Below, in pieces: positions 42,334 to 52,213 of a DNA stretch of 64,000 nt. Under the pieces are notes generated by a model, which saw only the letters and a list, made by a program, of their open reading frames with translations, searched no databases and was not told the origin of the DNA. Numbering within the stretch: the stretch's first letter is position 1; each line of letters begins with the position of its first letter. Origin of the DNA: Pseudomonadota bacterium (lineage in GTDB: Bacteria > Myxococcota > Myxococcia > Myxococcales > Myxococcaceae). Position numbers and translations under genes: made by a program. Location: positions 1 through 64,000 of the forward strand of contig JAFAFL010000069.1 in the NCBI GenBank assembly GCA_023423535.1. The letters are read 5' to 3'.

Positions 42334-42891
42334 TCAGACCTCCATGACCTCTTTCTCCTTCTTCACCACCACCTGGTCGACCGCGGCGATGCCCGCGTCG
42401 GTCTCCTTCTGCACCTTCTCGGTGGCGCGCTTCTGGTCGTCCTCGGTGATCTTCTTGTCCTTGAGGAGCGTCTTCAGCGCTTCGTTCGCATCCCGGCGGA
42501 TGTTCCGGATGGCGACCTTGTGGTCCTCGCCCTTGCTCTTCACCTGCTTGGCGATGTCCTTGCGCCGCTCCTCGGTCAGCGGAGGAATGGGCAGGCGGAT
42601 CATCTCACCGTCGTTCTGGGGGTTGATGCCCAGGTTCGCCTCGGTGATCGCCTTCTCGATGTCGCGGAGCGCCGCCTTGTCCCACGGCTTGATGATGATG
42701 AGCCGCGGCTCCGGCGCGCTGACGGACGCCACGCCCGAGAGCGGGGTCGGGTTCCCGTAGTAGTTCACCCGGATCCCCTCGAGCATGTTGAGGTTCGCCC
42801 GGCCGGTCCGGATGCGCGTCAGCTCCTTCTTCAGGTCGTCGATCGTCTTGTCGATCCGGCCCTTCAGATCCTTCACCACGTCGTCGGTCAT
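42334..42891 (-). CDS. frr: Ribosome recycling factor
   Basis: 185 aa, canonical length. Family motifs: TGRANLNMLEGIRVNYYG, PLSGVASVSAPEPRLI, IRLPIPPLTEERRKD, and the C-terminal helix. RRF, with EF-G, splits post-termination ribosomes. Start overlaps the pyrH stop by 4 nt (ATGA), the standard order. Confidence 0.97.
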   Translation of the reverse strand: MTDDVVKDLKGRIDKTIDDLKKELTRIRTGRANLNMLEGIRVNYYGNPTPLSGVASVSAPEPRLIIIKPWDKAALRDIEKAITEANLGINPQNDGEMIRLPIPPLTEERRKDIAKQVKSKGEDHKVAIRNIRRDANEALKTLLKDKKITEDDQKRATEKVQKETDAGIAAVDQVVVKKEKEVMEV

Positions 42892-43661
42892 TTCCCCTCT
42901 CCTTGCGCCGAATCCGCCCAGGTGGTCTCGCCCGAGCCGACGACCGTCCCCACCTCGCCGGCGTTGAAGATCGCCCGCTGGATGTTGCCGGTGTTCGTCA
43001 TGTCGAAGACCACGATGGGCAGGTTGTTGTCCTTGCAGAGCGAGATGGCCGTGCTGTCCATCACGTTCAGCCCCTGCCTGAGCACGTCCATGTACGTCAG
43101 CGTCCGGTAGCGACGCGCCGCCGGATCCTTCTTCGGATCCCGGTCGTAGATGCCGTCCACCTTCGTGGCCTTGAGGATCGCCTCGGCGTTGATCTCCATC
43201 GCCCGGAGCGAGGCCGCAGTGTCGGTGGTGAAGTACGGATTGCCGGTGCCGGCGGCGAAGATGACCACCCGGCCCTTCTCGAGGTGCCGCACCGCGCGCC
43301 TGCGGATGTAGGGCTCGGCGATCTGCTCCATCTTGATCGCGCTGAGCACGCGAGTGTGGACGCCCTGCTTCTCCAGGGCGTCCTGCAGCGCCATGGAGTT
43401 GATCACCGTGGCGAGCATCCCCATGTAGTCCGCGTTCGCGCGGTCCATGCCCTCGGTCGAGCCGGCCACGCCGCGGAAGATGTTTCCCCCGCCGATGACG
43501 ATGCCCAGCTCCACCCCGGCGGCCACGACCTCCTTGATCTCGCCCGCGATCCGCGTGAGCACCGAGGGCTGGATGCCGTACTTCCCCTCCCCCATCAGCG
43601 CTTCGCCGGAGAGCTTGAGAAGGATCCGCTTGTAACCGCCGCGTGCGTTCTGGTCGGACAT
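42888..43661 (-). CDS. pyrH: UMP kinase
   Basis: 257 aa from ATG 43661 (MSDQNARGGYKRILLKLSGEA). Amino-acid-kinase fold with KLSGEALMG, VIGGGNIFRG (UMP/ATP loop), DYMGMLATVINSMALQ and VDGIYDRDPKKDP. It phosphorylates UMP to UDP in pyrimidine nucleotide synthesis. Sits between tsf and frr, as in most bacteria, with one small extra gene inserted between it and tsf. Confidence 0.97.
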   Translation of the reverse strand: MSDQNARGGYKRILLKLSGEALMGEGKYGIQPSVLTRIAGEIKEVVAAGVELGIVIGGGNIFRGVAGSTEGMDRANADYMGMLATVINSMALQDALEKQGVHTRVLSAIKMEQIAEPYIRRRAVRHLEKGRVVIFAAGTGNPYFTTDTAASLRAMEINAEAILKATKVDGIYDRDPKKDPAARRYRTLTYMDVLRQGLNVMDSTAISLCKDNNLPIVVFDMTNTGNIQRAIFNAGEVGTVVGSGETTWADSAQGEGK

Positions 43662-43724
43662 GAGCGGCTGCCGCTTGTAGTCGGGGCCCCCCTGCCTTTC
43701 AACGCCCAAAGCTCCCCGGGAGGA

Positions 43725-43967
43725 TCAGCGCGTCTTCTCGTCGGTGAGCGACTCCGCGGCCAGCGCGGCGGCCACCTTCCGCAGCGCCTGCGCCAGCGCG
43801 CGCAGCTCCTCCGCGGTGAGGCCTATCTCCGCCGTCTGCCCCGAGGCGTCGAGCACCTCGATCATCCCCTTCAAACGACGACGCGCCACCGACACCCGGA
43901 GAGTCCCCGAGCGGTTGGTGGCGCGCAGTACGATCCCCGGTCCCTTCCCCGCCGTGCTCGCGCTCAT
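43725..43967 (-). CDS. Small unknown protein inside the tsf-pyrH interval
   Basis: 80 aa, ATG 43967. Sequence suggests a small beta-sheet part (GIVLRATNRSGTLRVSVARR) followed by a helix (TAEELRALAQALRKVAAALA). No family recognised. It lies 60 nt after tsf and 63 nt before pyrH on the same strand, so is probably part of the translation operon. Coding status is supported by position and a credible domain pattern, not by homology. Confidence 0.65.
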   Translation of the reverse strand: MSASTAGKGPGIVLRATNRSGTLRVSVARRRLKGMIEVLDASGQTAEIGLTAEELRALAQALRKVAAALAAESLTDEKTR

Positions 43968-44027
43968 GAAAGCTTCTCGCGCGAGCGGTACCGGCGGTTG
44001 CGGACCGGGGCCTTGTGACGGCAGGGG

Positions 44028-44684
44028 CTAGTTCGAGCCGCCGACCTGCTTGGCCACCTCGGCCGCGAGGTCGTCCTGCTTCTTCTCGATGCCCTCGCCC
44101 ACCATGAAGCGGGCGAAGCGGCGGATGGTGATGTTCTCACCGATCTTCGCCACCGACTCGGAGAGGATCTCGTGGACCTTCTTCTTGTCCTCCTTGAACC
44201 AGGGCTGGTCGAGGAGGCACACCTGCTCGTAGTACTTCGAGACCTTGCCCTCGAGGATCTTCTCGATCATCGCCTCGGGCTTCTTCTGCTCCCGCAGCTT
44301 GACCGCCTCGATCTCCTTCTCCTTCGCCACCACCTCCAGCGGCACCTCGTCCCGCTTCACGTAGAGCGGGTTCGCCGCGGCGATGTGCATGGCGATCTCC
44401 TTCACCAGCGTCACGAACGCGTCGTTCCGCGCCACGAAGTCGGTCTCGCAGTTCACCTCCACGAGCACGCCGATCTTCCCGTTGTGCACGTAGGAGCCGA
44501 CGAGGCCCTCCGCCGCCACGCGCCCGGCCTTCTTCGCCGCCGACGCGATGCCCTTCTTCCGAAGGTGGTCGATCGCCTTGTCGAAGTCGCCCCCTGTCTC
44601 GGTCAGCGCCTTCTTGCAGTCCATCATCCCGGCGCCCGTCCGCTCGCGGAGGTCGCGCACCATCTCGGCCGTGATCTGACTCAT
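44028..44684 (-). CDS. tsf: Elongation factor Ts
   Basis: 218 aa from ATG 44684, in the short class of EF-Ts. N-terminal motif RERTGAGMMDCKKALTE, followed by the EF-Tu contact VNCETDFVARNDAF near residue 80 and one dimerisation/core domain. It recycles EF-Tu-GDP. Separated from rpsB by a hairpin with T-tract (44700-44737). Confidence 0.97.
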   Translation of the reverse strand: MSQITAEMVRDLRERTGAGMMDCKKALTETGGDFDKAIDHLRKKGIASAAKKAGRVAAEGLVGSYVHNGKIGVLVEVNCETDFVARNDAFVTLVKEIAMHIAAANPLYVKRDEVPLEVVAKEKEIEAVKLREQKKPEAMIEKILEGKVSKYYEQVCLLDQPWFKEDKKKVHEILSESVAKIGENITIRRFARFMVGEGIEKKQDDLAAEVAKQVGGSN

Positions 44685-44699
44685 GTTTCCTCTCCCTTT

Positions 44700-44737
44700 G
44701 AAAACAGAACGGCGCCGGTCGGTGACGAGCGGCGCCG
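44700..44737 (-). terminator. Intrinsic terminator/attenuator between rpsB and tsf
   Basis: On the minus strand CGGCGCCG (44737-44730), a 12-nt loop and CGGCGCCG (44717-44710), then TTCTGTTTT. It is the best Rho-independent structure in the window. It begins 25 nt beyond the rpsB stop and precedes the tsf Shine-Dalgarno (GGGAGAGG), so it probably lowers transcription of tsf relative to rpsB rather than separating the genes completely. Confidence 0.65.
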
Positions 44738-44762
44738 GTGAAAGCAAGGATTCGGCGTCGGA

Positions 44763-45752
<990 letters not shown>

Positions 45753-45919
45753 CGTTTTGGTTTCTCCGCCACGACTCCCGGAACTTCCGGCCTTCGCCCG
45801 AGCGGAGCGAAAACTCCGCTGCGGGTTTCCCCTGCTCCATTGCCGGGGTCACCTCGAGGCCGTCGGGGACGTGTGTGTATTTGTGTTCGACTACTGACCT
45901 TCGCCTTGCGGCGGGGGCC

Positions 45920-45948
45920 TCTCTACTCAAACCCCCGCCGGGTGGCAA
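45920..45948 (-). promoter_or_regulatory. Probable sigma-70-type promoter of rpsB
   Basis: On the minus strand TTGCCA (45948-45943), a 17-bp spacer and TAGAGA (45925-45920); -35 matches the consensus at five of six. The predicted start of transcription leaves a leader of about 160 nt before the rpsB ATG. An inverted repeat GGCGGGGG / CCCCCGCC (45910-45939) spans the spacer and -10 and could be an operator or read-through terminator for secA. Confidence 0.45.
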
Positions 45949-45961
45949 GCGTTCGGCCCGT

Positions 45962-45983
45962 GCGTGCCCGTCAGAAGGCACGC
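45962..45983 (-). terminator. Hairpin after secA
   Basis: Stem GCGTGCC / GGCACGC with an 8-nt loop, 31 nt beyond the secA stop (46015), no T-run. Position suggests termination before rpsB; strength is moderate. Confidence 0.35.
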
Positions 45984-46014
45984 GCGTTGGCCGGCAGGAC
46001 AGCAGACGGAGGGC

Positions 46015-48900
46015 CTAGACCGCGCTCTCCGCCGCGCCGTGGCACTTCTTGTACTTCTTCCCGCTGCCGCAGGGGCAGGGGTCGTTCCGGCCCACCCGCG
46101 GTTCCTGGCGCACCACCGGTACGGGCCGGGCCCGCTCCGTCCGGGCATCCGCACCGGCCGCCGCGCCGCCTGCCGCCTGACCACCCTGCGCCGCACCCGC
46201 TGCCGCAGCGCCGGTCCCCGCGCCGCCGGTGAGCGCCCCGGCCCGGGCCTCCACCGCCTGCCGCGCGCGCTCCGCCAGCTGCCGCTGCAGCCGCTCGGTC
46301 TCCTCGACCTGCTGCTTCGGCTGCACCCGCATCAGGTGGCCCACGAAGTTGTGGTGCACCGAGGAGAGCATCCGGAGGAAGCCCTCGTAGCCCTCCTTCT
46401 TGTACTCCTGCTTCGGGTCCTTCTGGCCGTACCCGCGCAGGCCGATGCCCTGGCGCAGGTGGTCCATCGCGGTGAGGTGGCCCTTCCAGAACTGGTCGAT
46501 GGTCGCGAGGTACCGGTACTGGCAGTAGCGGTGGAACTCCTCGCCGAACTCCGCCTCGCGCTGCGTGTAGTACTTCTCCACCACCGCGAAGATCTGCTCC
46601 TGGATCTCCTCCCGTGAGGTGGCGCCGGCGAAGCTCATCTCGACGTTGAAGGTGTCCTTCAGCGCCTTCTGCAGGCCGTCCAGATCCCACTGCGCGTTGC
46701 TCTTGGTGACGAGGTACGTGTCGGTGAGGGACATGATCACGTCCTCCACCGCGTCGAACGCCATCTCGCGGAAGTCCACCCACGAGACCTGCTGCTCGGT
46801 GCGCGTCTTGACCTTCGTCTTCTTGTCCTCGTCGTACTCCACCAGCGGCACGCCGGCGCCGGCGGCGAGGATCCGGCGGCGGAGCTTGTAGATGCTCTTC
46901 CGCTGCTGGTTCATCACGTCGTCGTATTCGAGGACGTTCTTGCGGATGTCGAAGTTGTGGCCCTCGACGCGCTTCTGCGCGCTCTCGATCGCCTTGGAGA
47001 GCCACTTGTGCTCGATCTGCTCTCCCTCCTCCATCCCCATCCGCTCCATCAGGCCCTGGATGCGGTCGGTGCCCCCGAAGATCCGCATCAGGTCGTCCTC
47101 GAGCGAGAGGAAGAACCGCGACTCACCCGGGTCGCCCTGACGGCCGGCGCGGCCACGCAGCTGGTTGTCCACCCGCCGCGACTCGTGGCGCTCGGTGCCG
47201 AGGATGTAGAGGCCGCCCAGCGCCTTCACCTCTTCCCGCTCGCGCGCGGTGATCTCCCGGTACTTCTCGATGAGGCCCGTCCGGCGCTCCTCCCACTCCG
47301 CCAGCGCCTGCTGGTAGCCGGTGAGGTCCGCCGGCTCGTCGCCCTGCGGCATGGGCAGCGGCGGCGGGGAGCCGGCCTCGTCGTTCGCGAGCACCTCCGC
47401 GTTGCCGCCGAGGAGGATGTCCGTGCCGCGGCCGGCCATGTTCGTGGAGATGGTGACCGCGCCCTTGCGGCCCGCCTGGGCGACGATGTGCGCCTCGCGC
47501 TCGTGCTGCTTCGCGTTGAGGACGTTGTGCGGCACCCCGCGCTTGCGCAGCAGCGACGCCACCGCCTCGCTCTTGGCGATGGAGACCGTGCCCACGAGCA
47601 CCGGCTGCCCCTTCTTGTGCAGCTCCTCGAGGTGCTCGGCGATGGCGACGAACTTCTCGCGCTCGCTCTTGTAGACCACGTCCTCCTGGTCCTGCCGCAC
47701 GTTCGGCCGGTTCGTGGGCACCACGCGGACGTCGAGGTTGTAGATCTTCGCGAACTCCTCGGCCTCGGTGTCCGCGGTGCCGGTCATGCCCGCGAGCTTC
47801 GAGTACATGCGGAAGTAGTTCTGGAACGAGATCGTCGCCAGCGTCTCGTTCTCGTTCTCGATCTTCACGCCCTCCTTCGCCTCGATCGCCTGGTGCAGGC
47901 CGTCCGACCAGCGGCGGCCGGGCATGAGGCGGCCGGTGAACTCGTCGACGATGATCACCTCGCCGTCGCGCACCACGTAGTCGCGGTCGCGCTTGTAGAG
48001 CGAGTGCGCGCGCAGGGCCTGCTCCACGTGGTGCAGCGTCTCCACCTCCTCCGGCGCGAAGAGGTTGGCGATGCCCAGCCGCTTCTGGACCTTCTCGATG
48101 CCCTCGTCGGTGAGGCTCGTGTTGCGCGCCTTCTCGTCGATGACGAAGTCCTGGTCCGGGATGAGCCCGGGGATGACCGCGTCCACCCGCACGTACTTGT
48201 CGGACGTGTCGTCGGTGGGCCCCGAGATGATGAGCGGGGTGCGCGCCTCGTCGATGAGGATGGAGTCCACCTCGTCCACGATGGCGAAGTTCAGCTCGCG
48301 CTGAACGTAGTCGCCGAGCCGGAACTTCATGTTGTCGCGGAGGTAGTCGAAGCCGAACTCGTTGTTCTGCCCGTAGGTGATGTCCGCGCGGTACGAGTCC
48401 TGGCGCTGCTTGTCCGAGAGCTCGTGGAGGATGCAGCCCGTGCTCATCCCGAGGAACTTGTAGACCCGGCCCATCCACTCCGAGTCGCGCCGGGCGAGGT
48501 AGTCGTTCACCGTCACCACGTGCACGCCGCGGCCCGAGAGCGCGTTGAGGTAGGTGGGCAGCGTGGCGGTGAGCGTCTTGCCTTCGCCGGTCTTCATCTC
48601 CGCGATGGCGCCGCCGTGGAGGAAGTAGCCGCCGATGAGCTGCACGTCGAAGTGGCGCTGGCCGATGGCGCGCCGGGCGGCCTCCCGGGTGAGGGCGAAG
48701 GCCTCGGGCAGCACGTCGTCGAGCGTACGGCCGTTCTGGATCTCCTCGCGGAGCTTCTGGCTGCGGAGCGGGAAGTCCTCGTCCCGGAGCGCCTTCACCT
48801 GCGCCTCCAGGTCGTTGATGCGGGCCACCACCGCGCGCGCCTTCTTGAGCTCGCGCTCGTTCTTGGTGCCGATGAGCTTTCGGAGGGTCCACTCGATCAT
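46015..48900 (-). CDS. secA: Preprotein translocase ATPase SecA
   Basis: 961 aa. Walker A MKTGEGKTLTATL (about residue 105), helicase motif VDEVDSILIDEARTPL, and the second nucleotide domain with TNMAGRGTDILLGGN. The helical wing and scaffold domains follow, then an Ala/Gly-rich linker. The C-terminus carries a SEC-C zinc motif DPCPCGSGKKYKKCHG, which binds SecB and ribosomes. SecA drives unfolded proteins through SecYEG. Monocistronic, divergent from the RlmM-like gene. Confidence 0.97.
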   Translation of the reverse strand: MIEWTLRKLIGTKNERELKKARAVVARINDLEAQVKALRDEDFPLRSQKLREEIQNGRTLDDVLPEAFALTREAARRAIGQRHFDVQLIGGYFLHGGAIAEMKTGEGKTLTATLPTYLNALSGRGVHVVTVNDYLARRDSEWMGRVYKFLGMSTGCILHELSDKQRQDSYRADITYGQNNEFGFDYLRDNMKFRLGDYVQRELNFAIVDEVDSILIDEARTPLIISGPTDDTSDKYVRVDAVIPGLIPDQDFVIDEKARNTSLTDEGIEKVQKRLGIANLFAPEEVETLHHVEQALRAHSLYKRDRDYVVRDGEVIIVDEFTGRLMPGRRWSDGLHQAIEAKEGVKIENENETLATISFQNYFRMYSKLAGMTGTADTEAEEFAKIYNLDVRVVPTNRPNVRQDQEDVVYKSEREKFVAIAEHLEELHKKGQPVLVGTVSIAKSEAVASLLRKRGVPHNVLNAKQHEREAHIVAQAGRKGAVTISTNMAGRGTDILLGGNAEVLANDEAGSPPPLPMPQGDEPADLTGYQQALAEWEERRTGLIEKYREITAREREEVKALGGLYILGTERHESRRVDNQLRGRAGRQGDPGESRFFLSLEDDLMRIFGGTDRIQGLMERMGMEEGEQIEHKWLSKAIESAQKRVEGHNFDIRKNVLEYDDVMNQQRKSIYKLRRRILAAGAGVPLVEYDEDKKTKVKTRTEQQVSWVDFREMAFDAVEDVIMSLTDTYLVTKSNAQWDLDGLQKALKDTFNVEMSFAGATSREEIQEQIFAVVEKYYTQREAEFGEEFHRYCQYRYLATIDQFWKGHLTAMDHLRQGIGLRGYGQKDPKQEYKKEGYEGFLRMLSSVHHNFVGHLMRVQPKQQVEETERLQRQLAERARQAVEARAGALTGGAGTGAAAAGAAQGGQAAGGAAAGADARTERARPVPVVRQEPRVGRNDPCPCGSGKKYKKCHGAAESAV

Positions 48901-48958
48901 TTATTGAGGCCTTGTGCGGCCCGGCGGGTCACGCGTCGTGCGCCGGAGAAGTCCGCAC

Positions 48959-48986
48959 ACACTAAAGCGAAATGTGAAGAGCGCAA
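48959..48986 (-). promoter_or_regulatory. Possible secA promoter
   Basis: On the minus strand TTGCGC (48986-48981), 16-bp spacer, TAGTGT (48964-48959). The spacing is acceptable and the region is the least GC-rich in the gap, but the -10 matches at only three of six. Confidence 0.3.
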
Positions 48987-50098
48987 TGGTCGGCAGGAAG
49001 AGAAAAACACCCGCTGGTTCAACACGCGGGAGCGATCCTTCGCGCTCGCCGTCCCGAGTGCGGCCGCCGCCCATGCCGCCATCCGTGCGCGCGCCGGATG
49101 CGGGCGCCTGGGTCTGGACGGGTCGGGCCGGCTTCGAGGACCACCTCTACGAAGAGCTGGCCTGGCAGTCGGCCGAGCCACAGCTTCTCGGCCCCGGCCT
49201 CGTCGCGACGCGCAAGGGTCCGTCCGCCGCGGTGGCGCCCGCGTTCGGTCGCGCTGCCTTCCGGGTCCTGTGGAGCGGCGAGTCGATGCCGCCCGCGCCG
49301 GAGGTTGCCGAGCGGCTCCTTCGCGCCGCGCGCGGGGAGGAGGCGAAGGGCGTGCACGTGCAGGGCTGGGCGGTGGACGACCCGGTGTCGCTGCTGCGCT
49401 CGTCGGGCGCGGAGACCTTCGGTGAAGCGGTGAGCGCGGCGCTGCCGGAGGAGCTCCGGCTGGGCACGCCGGAGCTGGCGGTGTCTCGGGGCGGAGTGCT
49501 CGGGCAGTGGGTGGCGGCGGGTTCGTCGTTGTGGATGCTCGGCGTCGTGCCTGCGCGCGAGGCCGTGTCGCTCGCCCCCGGTGGCCGCCAGCGGATGCGC
49601 CGGCCGAAGGACTCGCCGTCCCGCGCGGCGATGAAGCTCGAGGAGGCGCTGGAGCTGTTGGGGGACGCGCCGGGACGCGGTGAGGTCTGTGCGGATCTCG
49701 GCGCCGCGCCCGGGGGCTGGACGCAGCGGCTGGTGGCGCGAGGCGCTCGCGTGGTGGCGGTGGATCCGGCAAACCTCTCGCCGGAGCTCGCGCGGCACCC
49801 GAAGGTGCGGCACGTGAAGGAGAGCGCCTTCGCCTACGCGCCGGAGGAGCCTCTGGACTGGCTCTTCTGCGACATGGCCTGGCGCCCGCTGGAGGTCGCG
49901 CAGCTGCTGGCGAAGTGGGCGCGGCGCGGCTGGGCCACGCAGCTGGTGGCGAACCTCAAGCTCCCCATGAAGGACAAGAACCCCATCCTCTGGCGCGCCC
50001 GCGGCATCCTCGAAGAGGGCGGCTGGAAGGGCGTGAAGATGCGGCAGCTCTACCATGACCGGGATGAGGTGACCGTCACCGCCCGCCGCGGCGGCTGA
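48986..50098 (+). CDS. rlmM: RlmM-like 23S rRNA 2'-O-methyltransferase
   Basis: 370 aa from ATG 48986 (ATG 49073 is a shorter option; the first 30 residues are basic and Ser/Pro-rich). The N-terminal half has a THUMP-like region. The C-terminal half is a Rossmann methyltransferase with the FtsJ/RlmM motif CADLGAAPGGWTQRLV (about 230), VVAVDPANLS, LDWLFCDMAWRP and LVANLKLPMKD. The K-D-K-E tetrad is plausible (Lys in MKLEEAL, Asp in FCDM, Lys in NLKLP, Glu in RDEVT). E. coli RlmM methylates C2498 of 23S rRNA. Alone and divergent from secA. Confidence 0.78.
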   Translation: MVGRKRKTPAGSTRGSDPSRSPSRVRPPPMPPSVRAPDAGAWVWTGRAGFEDHLYEELAWQSAEPQLLGPGLVATRKGPSAAVAPAFGRAAFRVLWSGESMPPAPEVAERLLRAARGEEAKGVHVQGWAVDDPVSLLRSSGAETFGEAVSAALPEELRLGTPELAVSRGGVLGQWVAAGSSLWMLGVVPAREAVSLAPGGRQRMRRPKDSPSRAAMKLEEALELLGDAPGRGEVCADLGAAPGGWTQRLVARGARVVAVDPANLSPELARHPKVRHVKESAFAYAPEEPLDWLFCDMAWRPLEVAQLLAKWARRGWATQLVANLKLPMKDKNPILWRARGILEEGGWKGVKMRQLYHDRDEVTVTARRGG

Positions 50099-50158
50099 CG
50101 CGGGAGGGATGGACGCGGCGGGGTGGGGCTCGCTGACGCCCGACGCCCGGACGCAAGA

Positions 50159-50191
50159 GAGCCCGGCGCACCTCTGGGGCGGGCCGGGCTC
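50159..50191. terminator. Bidirectional hairpin between convergent genes
   Basis: 9-bp GC stem GAGCCCGGC / GCCGGGCTC with a 15-nt loop, centred between the rlmM-like stop and the M23 peptidase stop. No strong T-run on either side. Confidence 0.55.
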
Positions 50192-50211
50192 GTGGGGCGC
50201 TTCGTCTTGGG

Positions 50212-51168
50212 CTACTCCTCGAGGATGAACTTGCGCGGGTTCTCCGGGAGGCCGTTCACGCGCACCTCGTAGTGCAGGTGCGGGCCGGTGGAGCGGCCGG
50301 TGTTGCCCACCGCGCCGATCTCCTGGCCGCGCGCGACGCGGTCGCCCGGCTTCACCTTCATGTTCGCCAGGTGCGCGTAGCGGGTGCGGATGCCGTGGCC
50401 GTGGTCGATGACGATCACGTTGCCGTAGGCGCCCTCGAGCCCGGCGAAGACCACCGCGCCGTCCGCCGGCGCCACCACCGGCTTGCCGTGCGGCGCCGCG
50501 ATGTCGAGGCCCGCGTGCATCACCCGGTCCGCGGTGTAGGGATCGAGCCGGTGGCCGAAGTCGCTCGTCACCCAGCCACGGGACGGCCACACCGACGGCG
50601 TGCTCGCGAGCAGCGACTTCTGATCCTGGAAGTAGGCCTGCAGCCCCTGGAGGCTCTGCTCCTGGCGGGTGGCCTCGGCAGAGAGCTTGTCCAGCTTCGA
50701 GGTCAGCGCCACCGGCGTCTCGGACGAGGTCAGCCGCGCGAACTGGTTGTCGCCGCCGGTGCCGGGCACGCGCGCGCCGGGCTCACGCTCGGTGGGGCCC
50801 ATGGCGAGGTTCCGCTGCGGATCGTTGAGCAGTGTCAGCGCGCGCAGCTTCTGGTCGAAGCGCTCCACCCGGTCCAGCGTGGTGCCAATGTGATCGATGC
50901 GCTCGCGCACCGTCTTCAGCTGCGCCTGGAGGGTGAGGTTCTCCTCGCGGAGGTACCGGTTCTCGGCGGCGTCGCGCGCCACCTTCACGTAGTGGAGAGC
51001 GCCGCCCGCGACGAGCGCCAGCACCACCAGCGCGCCCACCAGCGATTGGACGATCAGGCTCTTCCGCACCCGGTATCGCCTGACCTCCGAGTTGTCCTCG
51101 GGGACGACGATGACCGTATAGGACTTGTGACCCAAAACCCGACTCCCCTGACCGGTCTGCGCACCCAC
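50212..51168 (-). CDS. M23-family (LytM) peptidase, membrane-anchored
   Basis: 318 aa with GTG 51168 as start, chosen because GGAGGAG lies 5 nt upstream; the longer frame to 51273 lacks a ribosome site. One membrane helix (LIVQSLVGALVVLALVAGG, about 40), then a coiled coil (YLREENLTLQAQLKTVRERI) and a C-terminal M23 domain with HAGLDIAAP and GPHLHYEV, so both zinc-binding histidine motifs are kept. It could be an active endopeptidase on peptidoglycan cross-links or an amidase activator. Downstream of the PP2C gene on the same strand, with its own promoter. Confidence 0.9.
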   Translation of the reverse strand: MGAQTGQGSRVLGHKSYTVIVVPEDNSEVRRYRVRKSLIVQSLVGALVVLALVAGGALHYVKVARDAAENRYLREENLTLQAQLKTVRERIDHIGTTLDRVERFDQKLRALTLLNDPQRNLAMGPTEREPGARVPGTGGDNQFARLTSSETPVALTSKLDKLSAEATRQEQSLQGLQAYFQDQKSLLASTPSVWPSRGWVTSDFGHRLDPYTADRVMHAGLDIAAPHGKPVVAPADGAVVFAGLEGAYGNVIVIDHGHGIRTRYAHLANMKVKPGDRVARGQEIGAVGNTGRSTGPHLHYEVRVNGLPENPRKFILEE

Positions 51169-51299
51169 GCCCACTCCTCCGCCGGAAAAGCTGTTGGCGA
51201 AGGTAGTGACGGGACCGCGCTCGTTAAGCTGCTCGCACCCGCTCGACCGTCCCCTCTTTCGCGTCGCGGACACGCCGCGCCGCTAACCCGGAAGCGCGA

Positions 51300-51327
51300 G
51301 CTATCATTGGGGTTTCAAAGGTGTCAA
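51300..51327 (-). promoter_or_regulatory. Probable promoter of the M23 peptidase gene
   Basis: On the minus strand a perfect -35 TTGACA (51327-51322), 16-bp spacer and GATAGC (51305-51300). A second TTGAC sits 6 bp upstream (TTGACCTTGACA). About 130 nt separates the -10 from the GTG start, implying an untranslated leader of that order. Confidence 0.45.
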
Positions 51328-51364
51328 GGTCAACAGACGCAGCCGCGGGGCGTGTTTCCCCGGG

Positions 51365-52159
51365 CTAGTTGCTCGTCTGGACGACAATGACGGTGATGTT
51401 GTCGTCACCGCCCCGCTCGTTGGCGAGGTCCACCAGGCGCTTCGGCAGTTCGGCGAACGGGTGCCGGTGCACGAGCTCGCGGATCTCGTCGTCCTCCACG
51501 AGGTTCGCCAGCCCGTCCGAGCAGAGCACGAAGGTGTCGCCCGGCTCGGTCACGAGGCCCATCACGTCCACCTGGACCTCCTCCTCGAAGCCGACGGAGC
51601 GCGTGATGATGTTCTTGTAGCGGGAGTGCTTCGCCTCTTCGGGCGTGATCATCCCCGCCTTGATCTGCTCGTTCACCAGCGAGTGGTCCTCGCTGATCTG
51701 CTGGATGAGGTCCCCGCGCACGAGGTACGCGCGGCTGTCGCCCACGTGTGCGAACAGCGCGTGGTCGTCCTTCACCAGCAACGAGATGACCGTCGTCCCC
51801 ATCCCGTGCAGCCGGGGGTCGTCCTGGGCGGTGCTGAAGATGGCCATGCAGGCCTTCTCCACCGCGCCCCGGAGGACTTCCGGCAGGGGCGAGTCCTGCA
51901 GCGGCCCGCGGAAGCGAAACGGCGTGTCCTTCGCCGTCCACGCACCGCGCAGCTCCTTGTCGATCGTCTCGACCGCGATCTTCGAGGCCGTCCCACCGCC
52001 CGCGTGACCGCCCATGCCGTCCGCGACGACGTAGAGCTGAATCTCGTCGTCGATGAGGTAGCTGTCTTCGTTGTGGGAGCGCTTCCGGCCGACGTCCGTC
52101 AGTCCGGCCGAAGCCACCTTCTTCTGGGGTTCAGCGGTCTGCCCAGCGGGTTTCGACAC
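51365..52159 (-). CDS. PP2C-type serine/threonine protein phosphatase
   Basis: 264 aa from GTG 52159; a GTG at 52186 adds 9 residues. All PP2C metal motifs are present: RSHNEDSYL, VVADGMGGHAGGGTAS, AHVGDSRAYLVR, CSDGLANLV and GGDDNITVIVV. Cytosolic and Mn/Mg-dependent, it reverses Hanks-type kinase phosphorylation, which is abundant in myxobacteria. Lies 54 nt after recN on the same strand; no kinase is nearby. Confidence 0.9.
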   Translation of the reverse strand: MSKPAGQTAEPQKKVASAGLTDVGRKRSHNEDSYLIDDEIQLYVVADGMGGHAGGGTASKIAVETIDKELRGAWTAKDTPFRFRGPLQDSPLPEVLRGAVEKACMAIFSTAQDDPRLHGMGTTVISLLVKDDHALFAHVGDSRAYLVRGDLIQQISEDHSLVNEQIKAGMITPEEAKHSRYKNIITRSVGFEEEVQVDVMGLVTEPGDTFVLCSDGLANLVEDDEIRELVHRHPFAELPKRLVDLANERGGDDNITVIVVQTSN

Positions 52160-52213
52160 GGCCGGGGATGCTATGTGACAGGGCACGGCAGGGCAAGGGC
52201 GGCAGCCGACGGT

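Noticed and set aside
45753..45900. A ribosomal-protein leader riboswitch or structured S2-binding RNA in the rpsB leader
   Set aside because: I cannot identify a known motif by eye; the leader is long enough but needs covariation analysis.
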